DNA from: Metaphire vulgaris
Taxonomy: Eukaryota > Annelida > Clitellata > Crassiclitellata > Megascolecidae
Length of the DNA stretch: 64,000 nucleotides
Assembly: GCA_018105865.1 (NCBI GenBank)
Contig: CM030868.1
Coordinates: forward strand, 7,234,311 to 7,298,310
Reading direction: 5' to 3'
The notes beneath the pieces were generated by a model, which searched no databases, was not told the origin of the DNA, and was given only the letters and a program-made list of their open reading frames with translations. The position numbers and the translations under genes were made by a program. Within the stretch, counting starts at the first letter, position 1. Each line of letters begins with the position of its first letter. Below, one piece after another: positions 13,801-22,330 of this stretch.

Positions 13801-14053
13801 CAGTACCTTTGACAGTAATAGCTTTGATAAGAACTACAGTCATACAGATAAATGATGTTGAAGATCCTACCAATCTGTTTAATAACATGATAGTTACCTG
13901 TTGACTCTGTTCTGGCGAGTCATATCTGGAACCACGCATCAGGGTATCATAGGAAGTTGGACCAACTCCAGAGTCACATTGCGATGAACTGACATCCACA
14001 TGTGTGGCCATCAATCCAGTCCGTTCTGTGACTTCTTCCTCACTTTCACTCAT
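700..14053 (-). CDS. PSEN: Presenilin (gamma-secretase catalytic subunit), 3' end missing
   Basis: Presenilin is the aspartyl protease of gamma-secretase, which cuts type I membrane proteins such as Notch inside the membrane. Nine coding exons, all phase-compatible: 13898-14053, 7631-7887, 6593-6740, 6321-6388, 4580-4800, 3981-4079, 3032-3136, 1733-1984, 700-812, giving 473 residues. Seen: an acidic N terminus; TM1 ([11 protein letters not shown]); TM2 ending LYKYRCYK; the TM3-TM6 block with [20 protein letters not shown]; catalytic WD at 283-284 in [32 protein letters not shown]; a poorly conserved acidic loop; and the second catalytic site GLGD (Asp444) followed by [11 protein letters not shown]. 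The last exon or exons with TM8, TM9 and the PALP motif are absent from 1-699 and must lie to the left. Human paralogues have Tyr before the first aspartate; Trp here agrees with invertebrate presenilins as I recall them. The start is the first Met of the open exon. The TM2-TM3 intron uses a GC donor. Identity is very secure; the 5' UTR was not resolved. Confidence 0.97.
1060..1618. repeat. hAT-like repeat remnant in presenilin intron
   Basis: The stretch starts with CAGGGGTGGCCAAAC and ends with GTTAAGAACCACTG, both typical of hAT-type ends. The flanks (GTGTATAT and ATGTATAA) agree at only 6 of 8 bases. It may be one decayed element or two overlapping ones; an inner part with repeated GGGGGTAC starts near 1299. 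Confidence 0.45.
2558..2816. mobile_element. hAT-type MITE, 259 bp, perfect 8-bp TSD
   Basis: The ends are CAGGGCTATTCAACTAAC and, inverted, CAGGGGTATTGAACTGGTGG. The exact duplication GTCTAAAG lies at 2550-2557 and 2817-2824. There is no open reading frame, so it is a non-autonomous element. It sits in the presenilin intron between exons 3032-3136 and 1733-1984. Confidence 0.88.
3664..3754. mobile_element. 91-bp mariner-type MITE, near-perfect palindrome
   Basis: The left arm starts TACACAGTGAGTCAGAATAA and the right arm is its inverse, ending TGACTCACTGTGTA. The arms are about 30 bp and match almost throughout. TA at both edges fits the TA target duplication of Tc1/mariner elements. A roughly 35-bp A+T-rich spacer carries no coding sequence. 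Confidence 0.75.
4981..5676. mobile_element. hAT-type element, 696 bp, with a second repeat inside
   Basis: The ends are TAGGGTTGCCAGATGCATGG and, inverted, TAGGGTTGCCAGACGTCC, flanked by an exact TTTCATGG at 4973-4980 and 5677-5684. Near both ends it is rich in AGGAGGACA units. From about 5076 it holds part of a second family (GTCGTCCATATATTATTTAG), related to the inverted-repeat element at 20301-20699. It lies upstream (in + coordinates above) of presenilin exon 4580-4800, within an intron. Confidence 0.82.
6587..6592 (-). other. GC 5' splice site of presenilin intron
   Basis: Reading the minus strand, exon 6593-6740 ends TGCTACAAG and the intron starts GCAAGT. The next exon starts at 6388 after TTTCATTTAAG and restores the conserved [13 protein letters not shown] reading in phase 0. 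No in-phase GT donor is nearby. AAG|GCAAGT is the usual consensus of GC-AG introns. Confidence 0.85.
9359..9568 (-). other. Unrecognised 69-codon open stretch in presenilin intron 1
   Basis: An open frame on the presenilin strand with even amino-acid use and no low-complexity bias. It holds [13 protein letters not shown] and [14 protein letters not shown] possible acceptor (CCTTCAG) lies at its 5' side and a possible donor (GAGATG|GTGGGT) at its 3' side. It is not part of presenilin, whose flanking exons join in phase without it. It may be a fragment of an unknown mobile element next to the LINE piece at 9572-10245. I recognise no family. Confidence 0.25.
9572..10245 (-). pseudogene. LINE (CR1/jockey-like) reverse-transcriptase C-terminal remnant
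   Basis: Two broken minus-strand frames match the region after the palm of CR1/jockey-type polymerases. At 9972-10229 are [30 protein letters not shown] and SPVLNAAAR; at 9710-9970 are [18 protein letters not shown] and ARAWNCLPP. The frames are separated by a frame change and a deletion. An (ATT)n run at 9577-9600 looks like the 3' tail, which fits the minus orientation. It is a dead, 5'-truncated insertion in presenilin intron 1. Confidence 0.8.
10758..10857. repeat. (CTT)n microsatellite
   Basis: About 100 bp of nearly pure TTC/CTT repeat with a few C interruptions, in presenilin intron 1. Confidence 0.9.
11070..11335 (-). mobile_element. SINE copy, family shared with 28605-28800 and 43747-44026
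   Basis: Read on the minus strand it starts GGAAGATAGAAGAGTGGTGA (A-box-like). It then runs through the same body as 43747-44026: AACCCTGAAGTTGACTCAGC, AAATGAGTAGC, then the inverse of GCTGGTGCTGATC. The region that should hold the B box is poorly preserved. The match between copies is seen directly; tRNA origin rests on the better copy at 43747. Confidence 0.65.
12069..13545. mobile_element. Middle hAT-type element of the nest, 1.48 kb
   Basis: The ends are CAATGTTCCCTCTAA and, inverted, CAATGTTACCCTCTAA. The exact duplication GCCCTAAC lies at 12061-12068 and 13546-13553. It inserted in the right tip of the older element starting at 11613 and is itself split by 12185-12939. No recognisable transposase remains. 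Confidence 0.85.
12185..12939. mobile_element. Innermost hAT-type element, 755 bp
   Basis: The ends are CAGTGGTGCACAACC and, inverted, CAGTGGTGCACAATG. The exact duplication ATGTATAC lies at 12177-12184 and 12940-12947. The sub-terminal GGGCCAC-rich parts resemble the element at 59109-59928, so the two are one family. A 140-codon minus frame inside shows no transposase motif. Confidence 0.87.
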
Positions 14054-15688
14054 TCCAGCATGTAGTACTTACTCAATAGAAGAAATTTTTCAAAATAATC
14101 AGTGTTTGAAGCTAACATTAAGATTTGTCATTTGTTGGGTATTGGTTGGTACATCACTGAATTTTAATGGAAGATAACCAGCTCTGCCAAGAGGAAGGGC
14201 AGGAGGGGCAAATGCTCAGAAGCCCAGCGATACGCAGGGGGACCCGGGTGGGTCCGCAGTCATGGTTAGGTTATGGGCCCCGTGACTGCTCTGCCCAGGG
14301 GCCGGAATTCCTCATGGTCTTTATGCTTAAACTGTCTCCTGAAAAGACTGAAAAGCAAATAAGGTCATCACCACTTTAGGGGCCCCAGCAACTGTTCTGC
14401 CCAGGGGCCTGGAATTCCTCTTGGCAGTCCTGGAGATAACCTAGCAATCATCAGTGAATGATCTTCACCATAAAGATTTGATTTATATGCAAATATGTTG
14501 ATGACTACAACTACTTCAAGCAATGAGAAACACAAGTTTGGTCTCAATAAAAATGAGAGATATTAAAGCATAAACCTGATCAAATAACTGAAAGCACAGA
14601 CTGGCAAAATGTTCACTTCTCAATGTGGGGTCTAAATAATTTCAATTATCTAAAAATTATTAGCAAAATATTAATAAGTACACCATAATGGGCTTTATAA
14701 GAATGCCTTAATCTATTACTGGCATTATTCTAATAATAATAATAATAATTATGCACTTTTATAGCACCAGTTCTAATACTCAAGGGTATCTATCAATTGA
14801 TGGTATTCCAAATCCATCTGTAAAAGACCAGGTCATTCCAGTGATCAGATTAGGAAACAACGAGAAAGAGCTATGGAGGAAATGCTAATTGGAAGAGATG
14901 TGTTTTAGGCCTAGATCATAAAATACTCAATTTATTGGAGGACCTGACAGCCAGAGAAAGAGGGTTCTCGATTTCCGAATAAAACATCCAATTCAATCAT
15001 CAACTTCTATAGCACCACTTTACAATGTACATACAGTCAAAACTTAACTACTCTGACTGATTCTTCAGAATGAGCAATTTTAACTATCTGTAATACTTGT
15101 AAATATCTGCAACATTCGTATGTATCTGTAATATCTGTATATATCTATAATATCTGGAAATAACTGCAAACTGACAAGTATCTGCATTGCATTCTACGAG
15201 TTTCTATTATCAAAATTAATTAGAGATACTTGAAGCTGAACTGTGAATTATTATTGTTATTGCAGAATTAAAACTGAAAGCACGAAGAAGTGCGTTCGTT
15301 TACCTGTTTACATTCGAACAATCGCCTAACTTCTTCTAAAACCGAATCTACGGGGTCTCAAATATTAAAACAGGCCTACTGCTGTATCAAAAAACTCACT
15401 TATCAATTATATCCTATCAGTTTAATCTGTCAATTTAATTAATAAAAGTTTAAGTGAATTATATAGTATCAGCTCAACGCACACCCACATCCGCCTTTTA
15501 CTGCTTCTCAACTCTCAAGTACTGTACGGCGATAATATTTTTTATTAATAGTAATTATGCACCAGGTTTTTACGCAGAAGTTTTCAGTATATGCCACTTG
15601 AAATCCATCTGCAAAAGATCACGCCAATTCCAGAGACTAATCAGACAGGCTAATAACAATAACAACAACAACAACAACAACAATAAAA

Positions 15689-15733
<45 letters not shown>

Positions 15734-15750
15734 TCTCTCCTTCCAGAGAA

Positions 15751-15813
<63 letters not shown>

Positions 15814-15996
15814 TAACAATAACAATAACTTATTTCTCGCTAAGGTAATAATAACAATAATAATAGTATAGAAGTAGTAATAATAATAAATATAATATTA
15901 ATTTACTAAATATAATTAGTAGTATTAATAGTAGTACTGTAGTAGTAGGCTAGTAGCAGTAGCAGCAGCAGTAGTAGTAATGTTTTTGTTTTTTAA
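14054..15996. other. Head-to-head intergenic region, presenilin-PAXX
   Basis: This 1.9 kb separates the two divergent start codons, so the promoters of both genes and the presenilin 5' UTR must be here or partly beyond an unseen intron. No TATA box or other core element could be assigned. It holds copies of a dispersed repeat (14690-14990; another at 15538-15650; shared words TTATAGCACCAG and AAATCCATCTG) and the trinucleotide tract at 15651-15835. A low-complexity AGT/AGC run stands just before the PAXX start. Confidence 0.6.
15651..15835. repeat. (AAC)n/(AAT)n microsatellite just upstream of PAXX
   Basis: AAC repeats pass into two long AAT runs broken by TTCTCTCCTTCCAGAG near 15733, ending about 160 bp before the PAXX start codon. 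Confidence 0.92.
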
Positions 15997-18067
15997 ATGG
16001 CGTTGCGGCATCATTGGCAACACCGTTGTGAAAGAAGCAGGACGATGGAGAAAATGTCGACGGATAACGATGAGCCTCTAACTAGGACCGTTTGGTCGAC
16101 GGACAACGGCGGCGGTGGAGGCGATCGATTTCTCTGCTTCGCACGCGTCGACAACGGGGACGGCGGTCTTGCTGTCTGCGCCACGGACGGCGTCGGTCTC
16201 TGGAAGGAGAGGATCGAGAACGCCCATCAGTTCGTCGCTGGATACCTACCCCCTCCTCGGCCCACTATTCCTCTTTCGACCAAATCGGCGAAAGGAGACT
16301 CACTTCTCACCAGATTTAAGTAAGCTTCGTGTATGTAGCTGATTCTGATTGACTTCAGGTGACTTTTAGTTATGAATAGTCGAGGAAACAACATATGTTT
16401 CCTCATTAAGTAAAATCTCGTGAATTATATTATATAGCGCTATCGTATAGTGCCCTTGAAGCTGCTTATTCTTATCCAATTTTAAGAGACGTTTCACTCC
16501 CAACTTGAACGATTTCCCAACTGTTTCATTTGACTCCCTTGTCAAGTCTCTTTCATTTAGCGTCAGTCATGAAAGCATCTTGACAATATAATGGGTGGCA
16601 GTTTTGTGTAAATTTTTAATTTTCTGAAACAAACCTCAGCTTTAAGCCACCTCTTGTCACGTTTCAGTTTTCAAAGGTTATGACAGTGAAATTCACTCAC
16701 AGAATATGTGTGAGTTCTCTTGTTCCTTTCAGATCAAAACTTGGAATATACTCATTTTCTGTGACTGTTCTTTCATAACCAAAAGCAACTAAAGTCTGAT
16801 TGACTCACTTCACTAGATACTGACCTTAAACTGTCGTGTGCATAGTTCTAGACAGTAGTGGCGTAACGTGGGGGGTGGGAGGCACTTTGCAGAAAGCTCC
16901 CCGGGCCCCGGGAGATGGGGCCCCCCGAAGAGTGTTTGTTTTTAAAAATGTTTTTGCTCGTCAGCACTATATGGTGCGGCGAGAACAATGTGACGACCTT
17001 TTTTTTACTCGTCAGCACTACATGAGGAGAATGATGTGATAACCTTTTTCCTTTTTTTTGCTCATCAGTCACTGGGGGCCCCATATCAAGGATGCTCCCG
17101 GGCCCCCAAAAGTCACGCTACACCACTGCTAGACAGCAACTTTATTTAGGAGCAACCATGAACAGATGCCAAATACATTACTAAGGTGGCACTATTGAAA
17201 TTTAATGATTGATAAATTGGGGGTGCATTGGATCGACCTTCTAGTGGTGCACCCCGTGAGTACCCAATTCTATTGGGGAAACTAATGATCCTACCTCACC
17301 GACTGAATCCGCATGGATCCTAGTCACTTTCAAAGCCAGCTTAACCCCTTAACTGGGCGCGACGGCTCAGAGCCGTCCAGTTTACATTGAGTTACAGATT
17401 TATTCCCCAGTTAAGGGGTTAAGGCATTCGCTAGAAGAAGAATTGATAAATTCTTGAAAAAAGATCTCAGAGTAGACTACATGATTGACTAGGAGCTAAA
17501 CAGAGGCCCTTTCATTAAGTGGTAACAATGTTGAAAATTCATTGTCAACAGGGTATGCTGACTGATGCATTTTGTGCATTTGCAGAATTTAATTGCATTT
17601 AATTAAATTGATGGCTGTTGTTTTAAATGCCACTGTTTTGTGCTTTGATTTTAATGGCAACTTTGTTGTTTATTTGTAGGACAGCTTTTATGAAAGGCAA
17701 CATGACAATATCGGAGTCACAAGATAGATTACATTTAAACTTAAATGGACAAGAACTTTCAGTGATAGATCTAGAATTACCAAAAGCAACGGAGGCAGAC
17801 AAGAAGAAGGAATTGCCAGCCATTTTATTTCATCTTGCTGACAAGAATATTGAAATTCAAAATGGTTTAAATTTGGCAGTGAAGAAAATTGAAGATCTAG
17901 AAAAAAGAGCAAAATCAAATAATGCTGCAAAGAATGTCTTTGATATTACGTCAGATATCAAAAGGAGAAAGACAACTCAAAAAGCCCTACCAAAGACACA
18001 CGGGATGAGCGTTATAAATCCCGGCAGCAAAAGAAGGACTGCTCCAAAAGGAGTTCAATTTGATTGA
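15997..18067 (+). CDS. PAXX: PAXX, XRCC4/XLF-paralogue DNA end-joining factor
   Basis: PAXX binds Ku and helps hold the ligation complex in non-homologous end joining. Two exons join in phase: 15997-16319 (donor AA|GTAAGC) and 17680-18067 (acceptor TTTGTAG), giving 236 residues; human PAXX has about 204. The head holds DRFLCFARV and GLWKERI, matching the start of the human head (RFVCY, ELW). A charged helical stretch follows (roughly residues 140-175, DLEKRAKSNN), then a basic region. The tail GMSVINPGSKR...KGVQFD matches the human tail (SLINPG, GGVDF); the Val and Phe needed for Ku binding are at 233 and 235. The first Met is used; Met17 (16045) and Met20 (16054) are alternatives, and conservation begins after about residue 40. 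The neighbour on the left is presenilin, divergent. Overall similarity is modest, but head plus tail make the call strong. Confidence 0.9.
16856..17128. mobile_element. hAT-type MITE in PAXX intron, 273 bp
   Basis: The ends are TAGTGGCGTAACGTG and, inverted, CAGTGGTGTAGCGTGAC. The exact duplication CTAGACAG lies at 16848-16855 and 17129-17136. The interior has repeated GACC(T)nGCTCGTCAG words, also found in elements near 30346, 31723 and 60995. Confidence 0.83.
17341..17422. mobile_element. 82-bp TTAA-flanked palindromic mini-element (piggyBac-like ends)
   Basis: TTAA, then CCCCTTAACTGGG, an inner hairpin (GACGGCTCAGAGCCGTC), GTTTACATTGAGTTACAG, then CCCAGTTAAGGGG and TTAA. TTAA at both edges with C-rich ends is the hallmark of piggyBac-class insertions. 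Near-identical copies are at 26743-26822 and 62865-62946. It lies in the PAXX intron. Confidence 0.65.
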
Positions 18068-18090
18068 CAATATTCCACATTTATAATTAG

Positions 18091-18096
18091 ATTAAA
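18091..18096 (+). promoter_or_regulatory. Possible PAXX polyadenylation signal (ATTAAA)
   Basis: ATTAAA stands 24 bp after the PAXX stop codon, followed by A- and T-rich sequence. It is the nearest standard variant, though the spacing gives a very short 3' UTR. Confidence 0.35.
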
Positions 18097-18252
18097 TAAG
18101 AACATAAACATTATTATATTATGCAGAATTTGTCTTTTAGACAGTTGTGAATATTTTCATTGTTTCAATGCCAGTAGTTTTATACTCCAATTTGTTAAAG
18201 TGTTGCTCAGATCATTGCAAAATATTGACCTAAGGCAGATAATACTGCTAAT

Positions 18253-18741
18253 CAGGGCGCGATTTGTAGGGGGAAGGGGGAATCTTTCCCCACTGCCCAA
18301 CTGCATCCTCCCTACTGCTACATCCCCACCACTACATCCCCCCACTGCTACATTTCCCAACAACTACATCCCCAAGCTCGACATATCCCCCCAACTGCTC
18401 CAGGTTCAGCAAACAAATCTTTCCCCTGCAATAGTTCTCTCCATCCCACATACTCGGACCCTTGGCTCGTGCTTTCTCAGTGGCTGCCCCAAAACTCTGG
18501 AACTCATTGCCTCAGCATGTTTGCATTGCAAATTCATTACAAATTTTTAGAGCAAGATTAAAAACCCTTTTTGACCGGCTTATCCACCATAGACTGTCAC
18601 CCGTTTGTCCGGCCGGATACCCTGGATTTGACCTGGATCTTTAGTGATTTGGATTTGGTGTGCCATCTAGATTTCTGTGCATTTATGAAAGTGCCTATAG
18701 AAGTTTAAGATTAGATTAGATTAGTCACAAATCGCACCCTG
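18253..18741. mobile_element. MITE copy interrupted by a LINE fragment
   Basis: It starts CAGGGCGCGATTTGTAG and ends CACAAATCGCACCCTG, the ends of the 179-bp family at 19149-19327 and 28212-28390, with C-rich CTGCTACATCCCC units between. After CTCCAGG (18404) foreign DNA runs to about 18722, then the element resumes at TCACAAATCG. CTGCTAAT occurs just left of it and overlaps its right tip. Confidence 0.75.
18405..18722 (+). pseudogene. LINE 3' fragment inserted in a MITE
   Basis: The plus strand encodes RAFSVAAPKLWNSLPQHV and FRARLKTLFDRL with a frame change, the C terminus typical of CR1/L2-like LINE polymerases (compare ALWNSLPDNV at 26224-26565). It ends in a (GATTA)n tail at about 18708-18722. 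It is severely 5'-truncated. Confidence 0.72.
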
Positions 18742-19148
18742 CTAATGGATTCTTATACTGCTCTAGGTTTATTTCTGTTTAATTGCCTCACTGTGTGTAT
18801 TATTTTGCAACACAAAGAATTCTTTCAATGTTTTTGGCAGTTTGTTCTCAATGGCAAAAAATCCTGGAGAAATAAATTTTTGCAAGATTTCAGCATTCAC
18901 CTAAAAATGTATGGTTAAGTAAGTTCATTTATCTTATGTAACAAGTCATAATCTCAAAATAATTACTTAATGTACAAAACTCGTTTGTTACTCATGGACC
19001 GTGATAAATACTTCAAAATGTATGTATGTGACCAAGCAGCCTCTAGTACGACAATGAAAATGGATGTGCAACAGGCAGACAATTTAAAATTTGGACAAAA
19101 TAAATAGTTTTGCCCTTGTGCATTCATGTTTCTAAAGTGTGTCATGTC

Positions 19149-19327
19149 CAGGGCGCGATTTGTAGGGGGGAAGGGGGGAATCTTCCTCCCACTGTCCAAC
19201 TGCATCCCCCCTCCTGCTACATACCCCACCACTACATCCCCCCACTGCTACATTTCCCAACAACTACATCCCCCCAAGCTTGTCATATTCCTTCCCTTCT
19301 CTGCTCCAGGTCACAAATCGCACCCTG
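19149..19327. mobile_element. 179-bp hAT-type MITE, intact copy
   Basis: The ends are CAGGGCGCGATTTGTAG and, inverted, CAGGGTGCGATTTGTGAC. The flanks GTCATGTC (19141-19148) and GTCGTGTC (19328-19335) agree at 7 of 8 bases. The length equals that of the copy at 28212-28390. Confidence 0.8.
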
Positions 19328-20300
19328 GTCGTGTCTGAAGCAATGCAGTCTCTAATAAAAATCTACACTATTAAATAAATTTGGTTTCCACTTAAGTTTA
19401 AGAGACTGAAGGTCAGTTGATCAATAGGTGGAGTTTATCCGTTTATTATGGAATTATTTAAGATGGACATAGATAAGGGCAGAAGTTATGCATACAATTA
19501 CTGATGCAACATATTAAAATGTGCAAGAGGGCACAAAGATTTACAAAGAAAATCTCAGCTGAGAGGAGTTTCACGACAGCTAAATCAACAACCACAATCA
19601 TGTTAGGTCTTTACAGGGTCAGAGGCCATCTATTGATTTTATTATGGCTATTGGAAAGTTCTCATTTGAGATTAACACTGTTAACACTGTTAACACTGTT
19701 AACACAGCATCGTTCTGCTTTTAGAGTAGAAGGACTTTGACATGACATATAGTCTTAAAATTTGCCTACAACAAATTTTTGTGAAAACCACCCCAGACCA
19801 TTTCACAAATTTAATTTCATTTAAGAGATAATAATAGGCTGATAACAATACTGTAGTATTAATGCGATAAGTTACTTAGATCTTTTATAAATTAATATGA
19901 AAAGTTTGTCTATATGTAATAGTTGCATGTATAGAATTGACAAAATTGTTAATATATTATATTGCATATGTACTTACATCATCAAGTTACATGATTACAA
20001 CATCACCACATTTTATGTTGATGACGCTATTGCTAGCATCATGACTTTGCTTTAATTCAGATTGGTTTCAGTGCCATTGACCGATCCCATAAGCATTATG
20101 ATAGTGGCGCCATGGAAATCTATTGATTGATCGATCTTTATCTATGATTTAATACAACTGTGAAAGTGTGAATGAAACTGCAATGTGATACAAAAAGATA
20201 ATTTATTCCAAATATACAATACAAGTATATGATAGGGCACTTCAATACAAAGATGCATAAATATAATTATCTAGTGCAAAAACACTTAAACGGAGCACAG

Positions 20301-20699
20301 AGGCCGTCCATAAATTACGTCACGCGGTTAGGGGGCGGCCATTTGTGACGAAGTGTGACGATGGGGAAGGGGTCCGTAAATGTGACGTCACGCAAAAAAA
20401 TTAGGCCATGACCTTTGACCTTTTTTGCTTGTCTGAACTTTTTTGCTTGTCAGGGATTTTGGAGAGGAAAAAATACAATTATGACCTCGTTTTTGCTTGT
20501 CAGGGTTTTTCGAGAGGAAAAATACAAGGATGGCGTTTTTTGCTTGTCAAGACTTTTCGGAAGACGAAAATGGGGGGGGAGTTTCGGTCCGTTGTGACGT
20601 CATATTTTATGGGGTCCGACGTTTTGTGACGTCACGTTACGTAGGGAGTGGGGGGTTAAAAAGTGTCAAATTCGCGTGACGTTATTTATGGACGACCCC
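20301..20699. mobile_element. Inverted-repeat element of about 400 bp
   Basis: The left end GAGGCCGTCCATAAATTACG and the right end, inverted, GGGGTCGTCCATAAATAACG match for about 27 bp. Inside are repeated GACGTCA palindromes and TTTTTGCTTGTC words, which make the small reading frames here. A truncated relative is inside 4981-5676. No target duplication could be fixed. Confidence 0.7.
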
Positions 20700-20773
20700 A
20701 CATGCCTGAATATTTGGTAGGCCCTATATTAAACAGGTTGTCATTAGGCGCCATCAAACACGTTTTTACGCTG

Positions 20774-20903
<130 letters not shown>

Positions 20904-20939
20904 TATGGTGAAATACAATATGATGCAACGTATGCATCT

Positions 20940-22330
20940 TTTAGGTAGAGAAACTCTCTGATCTAAGGCTCGGAGAAGTATATATTTAAACGGTCTTACT
21001 CTGTCCCTCTGACTGATCTCTGGAATGACCTGGTCTTTTGCGGATGGATTTGAAGCACCGTCGATTTATACCCTTAGTTATTAAAACTGGTGCTATAGAA
21101 GTGCATACTTAATAGATATATACTTCTTGTGTGTTTGAAGAAGCGCAATATATACTCATTGTTTTCAATTTGTAAACAGAATGATTTGATGCCACTGAGT
21201 TGATGCCAATCCGAAAGTAGATTAGCGTTAATTAATTGTTGAAATCTTATCAGTATTCTGTTTGTTTGCAGAACGAAGACAGCAAATGATAATTTAATCA
21301 AGGGCCTAGCAATTCTATCGGTAACGATCTGTTTAGGTTTTATTTTTTGTTTAAATTTTATTTTATTGGGTGGTAGTTCCTCTGGTCACGTGTTACTTTG
21401 CCACTCCTCTTTATATTTTAACTTTAATTTTTCAAGTTTCAGAATGTCTGAAAAACATTTGATTTGATTATTTACAGGAAAAGGAAATTAATTTACTGGA
21501 TGTCGACAGTTACCTCAGTTCGCTATGTCTTTCCGCTAATTCTGTGGTAGATGTGTAGCACATATCGTGGAAATATTTCTACAGTATTTATATAGCGCTC
21601 TGTACCTGTTACAGATGTCTTTTGAGAATTTATAACTATCTGTATTTATATAGCGTTTTGGTATTTCAGTAAAAAATGCGTATTACATAATTTAAGATGT
21701 TTACACTTGCCTTGATAATGTTTACAATTGCCTTGATAATTGCCTTGATAACGAATCACTTGGGAATTGACTTGGAGCACTACACAGACCATCTTAACAT
21801 GTGAATGCCTGAAATGCAAATGTTTCCAATCCCCGGCGCAGTATTAATTCACCGACAAAAGGTATAAGTATTTGGATGCTGATTAAGTCAAGGCCTGTCA
21901 GTTTAACCATAGGAGCAAGGCATATGGTTGCCACTACTAATACACCATAGTGTCACAAATGTCACAACCTTCAGGTTGTGGTTCAGTTGCATTCTGGCTG
22001 GGACCGGTTGTAGACTTTTCACAAAATTAAAAAAATTGGGGTGGGTGGGAAGTAGGTTGCATGATCAGAGAGATTATGTGAATGTTAGAACTCATTTACC
22101 TCATTTCTTTCTTCAGAGATTTTTTACCTGAAAATGTTAATGCGCCTCCTCTATTTCAGAACCTTGGCTTCGTCACTGCTCTCTTTCATGTATCTGTTTC
22201 AGTATTCTATCCATCAAGTAATAGTCCTGAATTCTTTGGGATCCAACCATGGATTCTTTATTGAAGTTGGTAATTGTTACATTGAATATTCTAACTATTT
22301 TTCATTGATTTTAGGCATTGCTTTGCAAAG
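20940..22330. other. Spacer upstream of BLOC1S6 coding start
   Basis: I see no coding exon here. Short pieces of dispersed repeats (GGTGCTATAGAAGTGCATA at about 21090; TATTTATATAGCG at 21585 and 21639) are present. A splice-acceptor-like TTGATTTTAG ends at 22314, 16 bp before the pallidin ATG, so a non-coding first exon and promoter probably lie in this stretch; their places are not visible. Confidence 0.5.

Noticed and set aside
20408..20679. Small plus-strand frames with FFACL.. repeats
   Set aside because: Produced by TTTTTGCTTGTC words inside the inverted-repeat element at 20301-20699.
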